From Sipunculus nudus (taxonomy: Eukaryota; Annelida; Sipuncula; Golfingiida; Sipunculidae), in NCBI GenBank assembly GCA_026874595.1, contig CM049322.1:27284340-27348339 (forward strand): a stretch of DNA of 64,000 nt. Direction: 5' to 3'. The notes under the pieces were generated by a model. That model was given only the letters and a program-made list of their open reading frames with translations, searched no databases and was not told where the DNA came from. Both the position numbers and the translations under genes were made by a program. Positions 22,206-32,275 of the stretch are shown piece by piece; within the stretch, counting starts at the first letter, position 1, and every line of letters starts with the position of its first letter.

Positions 22206-23920
22206 TCTAATGGGAGTATATATTTTTATTATTGATGCCATTTGAACACGCTAAAATATTATAGTTATGAAACGGCAAAAAGACGATAGTGTAAGCGCGA
22301 ATGTTGATTCGCATTGCCTTCAACGTTTAAACCATTTTGTGTGTGAAATGGGTAATTATAACATTTCGATTGAAGATCATTATTCGTTTAGCATATACTG
22401 CATAGACCTGCAAAAGAGTAAGATTTAATGTTATTTAGTCAGAGTTAATAGATGTGCGGCTGCAGAAAAATCTGAATATTTTTTTGGGAAAAGGACTTTC
22501 AATTTGCTATTTGCAGATTTCTTGCCAGTACAACTGCTACTTTAGTCAATAGAAGGTTTGAAATCTGCGTTTGTTAGATAATTGAAAAATATAGCTGATT
22601 TTAGACAATTCAAATCTTAAACCAAGGATCTTCAGGGGGCACTGCTAACTGAACTCCTGTCATGGCATATATAGTCCAGGCAACCGATTCGCCACCAATG
22701 AATGACTAGTGACAAGGCATTCGAACCGAGTAAGATTTCCAGAATTTAAATGTTGACAGGTTTTTGTGCACTTGATTTTATTTTAACAAATTGCCATGAA
22801 AATCTTTCAAGATTTAATTCCAGTGCCAAATCTATAATGTTTCCTAAACTTCCTTTTTCTATTTGCAAAATAATGTGCTTTGCAAGATGGAAGTAGAATA
22901 CTATTTCAAGCCATGAAAATCTAGGAAACCGCTGATAAAGCCAGATAAGATTGTTCCCTTCAATAATAGGAACCAACGAAAAAAGACAGGATGGTAAAGC
23001 GGCAGGCCTAGAAGTATAGGTTAAGACACTGGTAAGCAACTCGTCTAAAATTGCCACAAGGACTGCGAGTCATTGAAATGAGTATGAGTACAACTCAAAG
23101 AATCCCTTACCAGTGAACAGCGTCGCTGCTTTAAACAGCCGCAGAAAACATTATGGAGCTTTTGCTTATTCTGCAGAGTGTCTTGAATTGTTTAAAGGAT
23201 TCAAAAACCCTGACTGTAAGGGGCTTACCTTTTCTGGCGCACTGCCTACAACGGGGAACACCCAGTCTGCTCTGAACGTATGCACTGCCAGTTGGGATAA
23301 AACTGCTTAAGTTGATAGGGGTGTTGAGTTGCCAGTAATGACTGCTGTAATCAGTGACTTTCACCATTGCCACCGTGTAACATATATGTCTGGAATATGG
23401 AGCTCAATTTTCGACATTTTTATTGACAACAATGGAACACTTCTGTCGCGATCGACGCAACTCTAAAATCTCCTTGCACTAATGGTGTAGCCAGTCTTGT
23501 GCCTTTCGCAACAGCAAGAGCATCTGCACTTCTTCACTTGGTTTGCGAGTGATACAGAATATAATGCCGGATTGGATAAAGAGGACCGTATTGTATCGCC
23601 AGTAACAGATTGGATAACAAAAATAAAGACGTACGCAGCGGAATCCAAATAAATAGTCATAAATTGCAGTTATACGAAACTAGGTGACTACAGACATTCT
23701 TTTACAAACTTAATTTCACATTGGTTTCCTTCTCCAAACATAGTTCACAACGCCGCCTCTGGTAGAAACATTCTGTCTTACTTATGTCGTCTCCAGTCAG
23801 CCGACTGACATGTTGATAATATGTCCTTGCACAGACAACTTATTAAGATAGGTGGCATCATTGTTGATGCATATTGGCTTAAGTTCATCAAGACCCATAA
23901 GCACAATAAATTTGATGACA
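22206..23920. other. No gene recognised
   Basis: Several open stretches of 65-105 codons exist on both strands, but none shows a recognisable motif, good splice context or codon pattern. I treat them as chance. Confidence 0.4.
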
Positions 23921-24640
23921 CTCCAACCAGCCTTTCATGAGGAATCTGGCAATTTGTGTGTATTTTGCATTGTTTCTGGGGTGCTCAAACATACCCCAAA
24001 ACTCTGAGAATACAGGTTAACTGTGACCCAATTTCAGTTTTTCTGGGGAGAACTTTTGAGGAACTCTCAGGATGTCAAGTTAGAAGATTCTGGGCCCCAT
24101 TGTTATGATTTGTGCCCTACATTGGTATCAAATTTTCAACTATTCTGAGGGTTGCTTATAAGCCCCATAGCTCAGAAAATATGGGTAACACAGACCTTAA
24201 TTCACGTTTCAAAGGAGACTTTTACAGATCTCCCAAGATGTCAAGTTTCAAGATTTTAGGACCAATGGTTACAATTAAAAGCCCTGTTAAGGGACGACCG
24301 CATCTTTGAAGGACTCATAAATATAGAAAAAAAAATGTGAACTTTTTTTTAATTTAGGTGGTGCCACCAGTCCACAAGAACTGATGAAACACTCCATGAT
24401 GAATATTCATGCAAAGAATCGGGGTGATCAATGCAATAGTTGTTCAGATACTGGAGCTTTTGTGTCAAATTTTTAGTTATTCTGGGAGGTACTTCTGACC
24501 ACCATAGCTCGAAAAATATGGGTGACAGAGACCTAATTTCAGGTTTTCATGGCCTCTCAGCATGTTAAGAAAGAAGATTGTAGGTCTAGTCGTTACGATT
24601 TGTGCACTGTTAACAGATGACCGCATCTAAAATAAAACAA
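23921..24640 (+). repeat. Family 3 repeat (about 340 bp core), forward copy
   Basis: About two units with 'agctcagaaaatatgggtaac', 'gatgtcaagttagaagattc', 'gatttgtgccct', 'gaccgcatctttgaagg' and the box AGGTGGTGCCACCAGTC. These match 39.7-40.2, 46.0-46.9 and 59.3-59.9 kb. Confidence 0.75.
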
Positions 24641-24700
24641 GAACTAAGCGAGATATAAGCAAAATAAGAAGTTCCAATAATGGCGGCAGCTAATTTACAT
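24641..24700 (+). repeat. Tandem host repeat, left of the TRIM
   Basis: The block 'gaactaagcgagatataagc...ggcggcagctaatttacat' is the first part of a roughly 140 bp unit that resumes at 26837 after the TRIM. It ends with ACAT (24697-24700), the presumed target duplication. Confidence 0.8.
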
Positions 24701-24856
24701 TGTTACGGGGTGACATAAAAGCGGACCGAACTGTCTCGCTAGTGAAGCTTGCTTTTCTAGCGAAGCGGTTGGTACGCCGGACTTGTGCGCCACCGATATG
24801 GGTCTGAATCCCTGATCGGCCCGATGTTTTCCCCTGAGCAATTTGTCTTTGTAACA
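24701..24856 (+). repeat. TRIM 5' LTR
   Basis: Starts TGTTAC and ends GTAACA, a 6 bp inverted terminus. It contains an exact A-box match TAGCGAAGCGG (24758-24768), a B-box-like GGTCTGAATCC (24801-24811, two changes from consensus) and a T4 run at 24827-24830. No TATA or AATAAA is obvious. Confidence 0.85.
24758..24830 (+). promoter_or_regulatory. tRNA-like Pol III promoter inside the LTR
   Basis: The A box (24758-24768) and B box (24801-24811) are 43 bp apart start to start, with TTTT 16 bp after the B box: the layout of a tRNA gene with its terminator. The middle reads GCCGGACTTGTGCGCC, resembling a tRNA anticodon arm with a TGT anticodon. The acceptor stem does not pair, so this is a tRNA-derived promoter rather than a tRNA gene. 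The second LTR holds the exact B box GGTTCGAATCC at 26777-26787. Confidence 0.6.
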
Positions 24857-24859
24857 AAA

Positions 24860-24876
24860 TGGGGGCTCGTCCAGCG
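24860..24876 (+). promoter_or_regulatory. Primer binding site, tRNA-Pro type
   Basis: TGGGGGCTCGTCC begins three bases after the LTR end and is identical over 13 bases to the classic proline-tRNA primer binding site of retroviruses and LTR elements. The following bases diverge. Confidence 0.75.
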
Positions 24877-24964
24877 TGACAGTAAAATTTGTGGCCCAGG
24901 GAATAAGCTCACCAAAGTGTGACTCCTGGGATAATTAGTCTTGTTCTGATAGCAGAACGCTCTT

Positions 24965-24975
24965 AAGAGGGGGTG
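24965..24975 (+). promoter_or_regulatory. Polypurine tract of the TRIM
   Basis: AAGAGGGGGTG lies directly before the TGTTAC start of the 3' LTR, the expected place for plus-strand priming. Confidence 0.75.
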
Positions 24976-25048
24976 TGTTACGGGGTGACATAAAAGCGGA
25001 CCGAACTGTCACGCTAGTAAAGCTTGCTTTTATAGGGAAGCGGTTGGT
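24976..25048 (+). repeat. TRIM 3' LTR, first part (73 bp)
   Basis: Matches 24701-24773 with four differences by eye. It ends at GGAAGCGGTTGGT (25036-25048), which is repeated at 26737-26749 on the far side of the nested element. Confidence 0.85.
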
Positions 25049-25083
25049 CAGTCGTGAGTTAACGTCCGTAGTGACTAGACGTG
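25048..25083 (+). promoter_or_regulatory. Inr + DPE promoter of the nested element
   Basis: TCAGTC at 25048-25053 matches the metazoan initiator. With its A (25050) as +1, positions +28 to +33 (25077-25082) read AGACGT, an exact match to the downstream promoter element consensus RGWYVT. Jockey-type LINEs are known to start transcription at their first base with this TATA-less pair. Confidence 0.65.
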
Positions 25084-26736
25084 TTCTAGACAGCTCAGCG
25101 TGCAATCACACTTCGCTTGTTGTCATGTCGACAGGAGTTGGGTACTTTGTCGAGGGGGTTCTCCCCGACTTATTAGCAGACCAAGTACGCCTTTACAAGG
25201 CACTACGCACAACCTTTCCGGATTCACCTTCATGAAAGCAGTCAAGTCGAGGGACAGATTGTACTTGTATACCACACAAGCCCAGCATGGACCTCGTCTG
25301 AGAGACCTAACAGAATGGAAAGCTGTGCCATGTTTCAAGACATACCAACAACACATAGACAATCAAGACGTAGACACAAACCAGCCGAGCCAACCGAGTA
25401 CCCTGTAGTGATGAAGGGAGTTCACCCGGACATAGATACACAGAAACTCTGCCAGTTGATGCAAGAGACTCCACCAGTAACAGAAATAGTGAGACTCCGG
25501 AGCGCCGCTACCAAGTCACCTATCCACAGAGTCAAGGTCATATTTCAAGACAAGGACGCCGCCGATACAGCCATCCAGTCTGGTATACAAGATGGCTATA
25601 GATGCTACAAGACTGAAGCCTACATCTCAGTACAACACCCCTTCTGTGGCAAATGCCTTGGTTGGGGCCACACCTCACGTCAATGCAAAAAACACCCCCG
25701 GTGTTATAGATGCGGCAGCACAGAGCATACAGCGAAGCAATGTTCTGCGTCCGTTAGAACATGTGCTAACTGTCACAGAAACCACAGCTCTTCATACCGT
25801 GGATGTACCGCCTACCAGGCCTTCAAGAGAAACATACAACCACCAACTCCCCAGGTCACTCCAGAACAAATGGAAACCGAACCAAGCGTTCCGGAAACAA
25901 CCACCACAAAAATCCAAGATACGCAGATTGACGAAATATTATCACCGAAGCCCAGTGTACAAGAAACTTGCACCAATACAACAAGAGAATACACGACAGA
26001 TGCCAGTAACAACACCAGCTACTACAACCCACTACAGCTGTTCTATCTACTGGCTGGGGCAGTCATCCATCACTCATGGGATGATTCAGTAGAGGTCGTG
26101 TTAGCAAATGACTTCTACAAAGCAGCCAAGACTATACTACCGTTTAACCTTACAGAACAGGATTTTCTCAGACACACAGAAAACGTCCTACCACTCTATA
26201 GATCATTCTACAAAGAAACAAACCCAGACATCAGAGAAGAAAAACACAAGATCCTAGACCGATTCATTAGAACACACCAACACCATGCATACTACCGCGC
26301 TAACAGATTATAGCTCATCTGACAGCGAGGAAGAATCAAGTGAACCAGAAGAATACTCTAGCCCATAATAGAAGTCCCACGACTCAAAACAGCGAAAGAA
26401 AATAGAAGAAAAGGCTCCGAATAAGAAGAAAGAAAACAAAAACGTCACCACAAGAAGACAATAGACATGGCGGGACCAGCCCAGAACCTCGTGCAGCACT
26501 GATCCATGCGCGACTACAAAAAAAGAAGCACTTTGCCGCATCGAGACAACTCTGCAGCTGGGATCCACCATGGTCAACACTAATGAAACAGGCATATTGA
26601 ATACAGCTCCTGCGACAGAATACCGAAACTTCAACCCTTAATAACATCTCGGGCGTCTAAATAGACAACCGGGGCGGTAAACTTTGTTTACTCCAACCGT
26701 GTTAGTCTGATGGACGATAAATACCAGATCTACTAC
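25049..26736 (+). mobile_element. Nested ORF1-only non-LTR retrotransposon, 1688 bp
   Basis: Flanked by a 13 bp duplication GGAAGCGGTTGGT (25036-25048, 26737-26749) and inserted in the TRIM 3' LTR. The 5' end coincides with an initiator and a correctly spaced DPE, so it looks full-length at the 5' side. It carries a damaged ORF1 with three zinc knuckles and about 420 bp after it, but no reverse transcriptase or endonuclease and no poly-A tail. It is either an internally deleted or 3'-shortened LINE, or a stable half-LINE family dependent on a partner. Confidence 0.8.
25125..26313 (+). pseudogene. Non-LTR retrotransposon ORF1 (Gag-like, CCHC zinc knuckles), frameshifted
   Basis: A likely start ATG is at 25125. 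The reading frame runs in three different frames in succession: to a stop at 25233-25235, then a second frame to 25408, then the longest frame to TAG at 26311-26313. At least two frameshifts therefore break the gene. The last part has a segment beginning YPVVMKGVHPDIDTQKL (near 25401), resembling the RRM-like domain before zinc knuckles. Three cysteine-rich knuckles follow: CGKCLGWGHTSRQC, CYRCGSTEHTAKQC and CANCHRN...C (about 25648-25805). Such proteins bind the element's own RNA. The region after the knuckles is Thr/Pro/Gln-rich and unrecognised. Confidence 0.8.
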
Positions 26737-26749
26737 GGAAGCGGTTGGT

Positions 26750-26832
26750 ACGCTGGACTTGTGCGCCACTGACATGGGTTCGAATCCCGGATCGGCCCAA
26801 TGTTTTCCCCTGAGCAATTTGTCTTCCTAACA
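26750..26832 (+). repeat. TRIM 3' LTR, second part (83 bp)
   Basis: Resumes exactly where the first part stopped. It contains the perfect B box GGTTCGAATCC (26777-26787) and ends CTAACA at 26832, followed by ACAT (26833-26836). Confidence 0.85.
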
Positions 26833-27150
26833 ACATATTGAATATTCATTTGAATGATAGCTTGAAACGGTTCTTCATCCTCCTCTACCATGAAAACATA
26901 GGTGTGGACACCTAAATCCCTAATATAGGACTAGAACTAAGAGAGATATGAGCAAAATAAGAAGTTCCAATAATGGCGACAGCTAAGTTGCATATTAAAT
27001 ATTCATTGAATAGTAGTTTGAAACTATTCATCATACTCCTCCACCATGAATACATAGGTGTAGACACCTTAGTCTCGAAGATAGGACAAGAACATAATGA
27101 GATATGAGCAAAATAATAAGTTCAAAATATGGCGACAGCTACTTTGCATA
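26833..27150 (+). repeat. Tandem host repeat, about 140 bp units
   Basis: Units marked by 'gagatatgagcaaaataa', 'aatatggcgacagcta', 'ttgcatattaaat' and 'ataggtgtagacacct' repeat at about 26920-27060 and 27060-27150. The junction 'gctaagttgcatattaaatattc' at about 26980-27005 is an uninterrupted version of the TRIM insertion site. Confidence 0.75.
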
Positions 27151-27895
27151 TTAAATGGTTTTACGCGAAATGCTCAAAGGTATCAGAGCGACATCCTTTC
27201 TAATATTAATATGTAGGTTCCAAAGGTCATGAACTGCAAAAACATTTTATGCGGACCCCAATGCACGGTTCCCCTATCCGACTGCCGGACTACGTGGCTT
27301 GGCGGAGGTAATGAGTCAAATCTCAGACCTAATGTCGCTGTCTTGCTTAATGTTTTTAGCTGCTGCTTCTAGCTAATGATTTAGATGGTCTGGAATGTTT
27401 CTCTTTTATGATTCCTCTAGTGCTCTGCGTCCAGCACAGCACGGCTTTTTTGGGTCTCAGACTTCCTCAACACGAGTCAACCTACCAATTGTAGTTCCTG
27501 TGTTTGAAAGCACTAGCAGGCCCTCAAAGAATAATAGAAACACAGACGCGACCGTGCCTGCGACGTCAAATGGGGTAGCGCCAACGAATAGACCCATCCC
27601 ATAAAGAGACTCCATGGCCAGTTTCGGAAGTCCCGCTCTGGGCGTCTCGCTTGGCTGTGACTAGCCAAGACAATAAAAAACACGTTTGATGGCAATTTTT
27701 GTTTAAGGCTGGCAATCACGCTAGATAGTATCGACTTGGTCCAAGGTTTCAGAAACACCCGGTTTCCAAAACGGAATTTGAATTACAGTGGCCTTCGCGA
27801 TTGTTCTAGTTCCCCGATGATAACGTTTAACTAATAGACTACCAGTATAGTGTTATGTTTGGCTTAGTGATAACAACTATTCCCAATTTGGACAG
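27151..27895. other. No gene recognised
   Basis: Mixed sequence without a supportable gene. Short open stretches show no known motif. Confidence 0.4.
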
Positions 27896-28464
27896 CCCAT
27901 ACAGAAAAAACAGGCCTGTTACAACATGTTGCATGAACATTCCCGGTACGTTCCTGGATCGACAAAATTACCATGCAAATTAGTTTTGCGGGTACATTCC
28001 GGCAGTATTCATGAGGCTGTTTATTAGCTTTTGATTGGACGATGGGCAACCTACCAAGGGCTGCTGCCAAAATATGATATGTTATCGTGTTTACGTGCAG
28101 CGCCCCCTGGTGGTTATTTTCCGAAAAGGAATAATCTCTTTCGAGATATTAGTGCAAGACATAAGATGTTATTGCTTCAAATGGTTTCCTGCAAAACTGT
28201 GGGCGGTAGAATGCTATATGTAAGCCACAAGAACCAGCTGGAACATTGCTGGTACGTTGTCCGAACCCTGTTTGCCAGCTAGTTGGAACGTTTCAGCTCG
28301 GTGGTACATTGCAGGAACGTTGTTGGAACCGCATACCAGCTATTGGGTACATTCCCACTAGCTGGTACATGCTATTGCAACATGAATTGTGTTGTTGGAA
28401 TGTTCCAGTAACATTCCGGGAACGTTCAGTGAACATTCCAGGTTCGTTCATTTTTCTGTATGGG
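27896..28464. mobile_element. MITE with CCCATACAGAAAAA termini
   Basis: Perfect 14 bp inverted ends CCCATACAGAAAAA (27896-27909) and its complement (28451-28464), 569 bp apart. Both sub-ends carry several copies of GGAACGTTCC-like palindromes (for example 27935-27955, 28300-28450). No frame. The flanking duplication is at most AG, so the superfamily is open. A CTCF-like box GCAGCGCCCCCTGGTGG lies inside at 28097-28113. Confidence 0.6.
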
Positions 28465-29580
28465 AGACCTTTCGGCCATTTGGTGATTTTAAACTTATAT
28501 TACTGTGCTGTTTTATATTATCTGTGGGTAAATCCCACATTGTTGTCATGTTTCAATATATTGTCTACTGATCACGGGAAAGGCTCAGCCAATATCAATG
28601 AGAAACTGCACCTGCGTTGTTTGTCCTTGGAGTTTCCGACAAAGAAACGAGTTCTAATTAAATTAAACGTATATTTAAGTTCTTTGTGGTAGGGGCTTGT
28701 CTCTTTTGGAGTGGAACAATATCTAATTTATGGCATCTAATGGATTAAGTAATCTGCAGAATCTGGACGTTCTCTTCGTACTTGGGATTTTTCTTCTACA
28801 ACTGCTTGAGAAGATCTTGTACCTTGTGGTTTAAAATATCCTATGATCTTTTCCAGATGATCCTCCTGTCGGCCATCTTGCACAGACATCTGTTTACCAC
28901 AGCTTGTACTAACCTACTCGGCCCGTCACTTTTCTCAAAGGACGCAGATTAGGTATCCAAGCCAGTCGTTTCATCCAACGTGTCTGGCACCTAAAATCTA
29001 CATATTTCTTCATTTCATCTTCTAGTCATCCTCGGATATGCTGATCGAAGGCTAAACTTAGCGTCCATCGATAATTTCGAGTTTGCAATCTGTGAGAGCC
29101 GGAGAAGGACCATACATCAAAGTCTCATTTCGTTGTTCCTGCTCGTATCATCGTTGAATTTGCCCCTAAGGGAGCTTACTCCCTCTCAAGTTGATACGAC
29201 AGTAATCCCTTCTCCGCCTCAATCTATCCGTTCCATTTAGCAAGCAAATCAATGTTGGTCAGCTAATCTTGCAATTCAACCTGCTCACCACTAAACTGGT
29301 CAACATTTCTTTGCTTGACAAGACCAAGTTCTAGGTACGCGGACCCCTGGATCCTGCTTCATCTCAGAGGCTCTACATGGCAAGAGCTGAGGCCGCATTA
29401 TATTTCGGGTTGAAGTGAACAGTGGTCTTGTTTCTCGCATTTTCTGGCCCATTGTCTTATATCGTCCAACTCCGTTTATACATCAGTTTATGCCTCAGTT
29501 TATATTCTGGTTTCCAGCAACTATGTGATTTTGAAGTTCCATTACGATTTGTGCTCTGTTATTGTCGGACATTGACTTTT
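28465..29580. other. Unrecognised sequence, possibly old coding remnant
   Basis: Around 28720-28920 the minus strand has an open stretch rich in charged residues, but nothing matches a family I know and the frame breaks quickly. No repeat of the named families is visible. Confidence 0.3.
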
Positions 29581-30010
29581 AAGGTTTTCACTCCATTACT
29601 CAGGAAGGATAGGTAACAGTGACCTACATTTAGGTTTCCACAGAGGACCGAGTGGACCAGTTAGCATGTTTTTCCCCCTGGATTTTTGTGGATGAATTCT
29701 AATGTTTTCGTTACATTAACTCGTGGATTTGAGCAGTTCACGGCGACCACTTTTTGGTTTCCACAAAGAACCTGTCAGGACTTGTCACATATGAAGTTTT
29801 AAGTTCCTGGGTCATGTTGTTACGATTTTCGTGCTATTAATGGTGTATAATGGCTTTTGAGGTTTTAGTCCAGAAAATCATGAAATATAGATCAAAGCGA
29901 CCTACTTTCTGCTATCCACAGATGACCTGAGTGGACAAATAAGCATGTGAAGTCAAAAGTCCCGTGGTTTTCGGTTACAATTTGTACCTTGTTAACAGTC
30001 TTACAGGATT
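29581..30010 (+). repeat. Diverged family 3-like core
   Basis: Blocks like 'ataggtaacagtgacctac', 'aggtttccacagaggacc' and 'gttacgatttt...gtgct' resemble the family 3 core in order, with heavy divergence. Confidence 0.5.
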
Positions 30011-30576
30011 CTGGTGTTTTCGCTGTTTAACTGTGTGACTGGAAGTCAGCTTATAAAGACAAGCAAGCCCTATGACATTATGGGCTGTAATTCATAAACA
30101 TTTTAAACATTTTTTAAAAACTTTTCTGTATTTTTTAATTAGCAAGACAAAAATATGTTTGGGTAAAGCACAGTAAGTTGATGGTATAATGCAAAGTATA
30201 TCATTGTGGAGTCAACAGTAGCTAAATCTAGTATCTCCACAGTCAAGAGCGAGATTGACTTCAGGATAAAGACCAAGGTAACTCATTTTCAATTCAGTCA
30301 TAGAACTCGGTTGAATCAATTTGGTATATCAAATTCAAGTAAGCAGCGTCGCACGGTCTTAGGGCTCATAATAAGTATTTTAGCGGACTCGACCTTGATG
30401 GTCATGGTTAAGGTCGTTAGTTTTTGAAATCAGAAAACTTTGTCAATACAATTTTTGCATCAGATCATAGGAGAAAATGTTTGACACTTAAAACGTTAGT
30501 GTTCTCAAGTATCACAATTTCCAAAGATTTGGCCTTCAAATTCACAGTCAAGGGCATTAAATTTCTAACTCACCCA

Positions 30577-32275
30577 ACAAGGGACCCATGGGTCACGGCG
30601 CTCAGCTGAAGTTTGAATTTTTGGCAAATGCAAAATATACAAAATATTCTATTGTAATGTTTTTTATATATATAGGTATATGAGAAGCTAAGAGGAAAGA
30701 GGCCCGTCTACTTGGTTATAGTAAAAATTTAAATATATGATTGCAAAACTAATACTCTGACAAGACTGTCATGAAGAAAAACAGTAAAAGTTTTGAGATA
30801 CTGTGATGCATATGAAAAATTTACAGATGGACAGGCAAGTGGACAGAATGGACTTATACCTTTATTTCACTTTCAAGGGAATAATGCATTTAAGTTTATA
30901 TAAAAGCCTTTTTTGTAGCATATCCTCTTTTTCCATTTATAGTTTTATCAGATTCATTTTTTCTATTTACAAGTTTTATAAATTTGTAACAAAAAAAATC
31001 TGAAAATATAAGTTAAAATATCAGAATTCCAAGTTACAATCATTATTTATTGAAAAAACATCTTTACAAATAAAGTATACACCCTGTTGGTTGAATGATG
31101 GACAAACAATATCATTGTGCTAATAACTATCTCAGCTATAATATATTACTGGAATTAATAGTCAATTTCACACCTGATGAAGTTTGAACTCTTCTGAGGT
31201 AAGGAATTTCTTATCTGATGAACATCCACACTTTCATAGCAATACACCACTTTGTGGACACAATTAAATGTGCATTTTAATCATTGTAAACCTGGTGGTA
31301 CAATACAAAATCTAAAATGTAGCATAGCCTAGAATAAGAATGAATCTAATACAGAAAATTATAACATTCATCTAGTTTATGCACTATCTTGGGAGGGGGA
31401 ATGTGCAGGGGCAGAGGGGAAGCCTGCTAGAAGTGGCCAAGCTGAGCCAAGGCAAGCTGCCTGGAGTGGGTTACATAACACAAGTGAAGCTGTACTACTA
31501 GGTGGGCTATAGGTGTAAACAACACTTGACATGGTGTATGAAAACTTGAATAAAAGCTACTCTTTTCAATCAGTTCCTTTGAAATTTCAGATTTTAAAAG
31601 ATTAAATCCTTATGTATATATGCTGTGAAAATTAAATCAACAGTGCTTACAGGGAAAAAAACATGCCATTGTCAAAGCTGGACAAAATTCAAAGTATTGA
31701 TTATCTATTTATGCTAATAACTTGAAAAATTTGCAAAATTCAGATCTAATTTTGGGTAAACAATTTAATCTTGTTTAAATAAAGTTATATCCCTGAAAAA
31801 AGTCTCCAGCTTCAGCAATTCTTATGTTAGGTGAGTAAATATATTTTCTGATTTTTGAAAAAATTGCATTATACTTGGGCCCATAACTTCAAAACAATAT
31901 GCTATACTGACCTAATTTTTGGTAAGTACATGTAAAATGTTTGGAAGAATATGTATGCTAAATATGATCAAAAACAGATCAGTGGTTTTGATATTATGCA
32001 GCCTTGAAGTGTAACAATGGCTTTTTTATGGAAAATGGAGGTTTTCCTTAATATTTCAAAGGAACCAAGTCCTAGTGACCCAATTTTTCGGTATGGTAGG
32101 AGATTTTGGGGACCACTAAACTGTACGTGAAATTTTGGATTTGTACGTCCAATGCTTTCAAAACATGCCCATTTAATGGCCGGACGGCCGGATGACCAGA
32201 TGGCTGGACGGACAGACAATGGACAAAGGACAATAACTATAGCTCAAGATGACTTAAAGGTCAGCTGAGCTAAAA
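30577..32275 (+). mobile_element. Complete Helentron/pearl-like repeat with family 1 core
   Basis: The 5' end is ACAAGGGACCCATGGGTCAC with CTCAGCTGA shortly after (30577-30609). The 3' end is a GGAC/CCGGA-rich tract (about 32175-32215) and a hairpin ending TCAGCTGAGCTAAAAA (about 32240-32276). CTCAGCTGA near the start and TCAGCTGAG near the end are inverse of each other, like the subterminal inverted repeats of Helentron-type elements. The core matches 3.4-4.1, 14.0-14.4 and 60.9-62.7 kb. No Rep/helicase frame, so non-autonomous. The Helentron assignment is inference. Confidence 0.6.

Larger units (their letters stand above)
24701..26832 (+). mobile_element. Miniature LTR retrotransposon (TRIM-like), split by a nested LINE
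   Basis: Two LTRs of identical reconstructed length (156 bp) flank only 119 bp of internal DNA, giving 431 bp without the nested insert. The order is ACAT target copy, LTR, tRNA-Pro-type primer binding site, short non-coding middle, polypurine tract, LTR, ACAT target copy. The interior has no gene, so the element must have relied on proteins from elsewhere. This matches the definition of TRIMs (terminal-repeat retrotransposons in miniature). The two LTRs differ at about 13 sites by eye. The 3' LTR is interrupted at its 73rd base by a 1.69 kb non-LTR element. The LTRs carry a tRNA-like Pol III promoter. Confidence 0.85.

Noticed and set aside
22746-23057. 103-codon minus-strand frame as a gene
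   Set aside because: No recognisable motif, no splice or repeat support, and length within chance for this base composition.
25315-26634. Minus-strand open frames across the nested LINE
   Set aside because: Shadows of the ORF1 codon pattern; no motif of their own.
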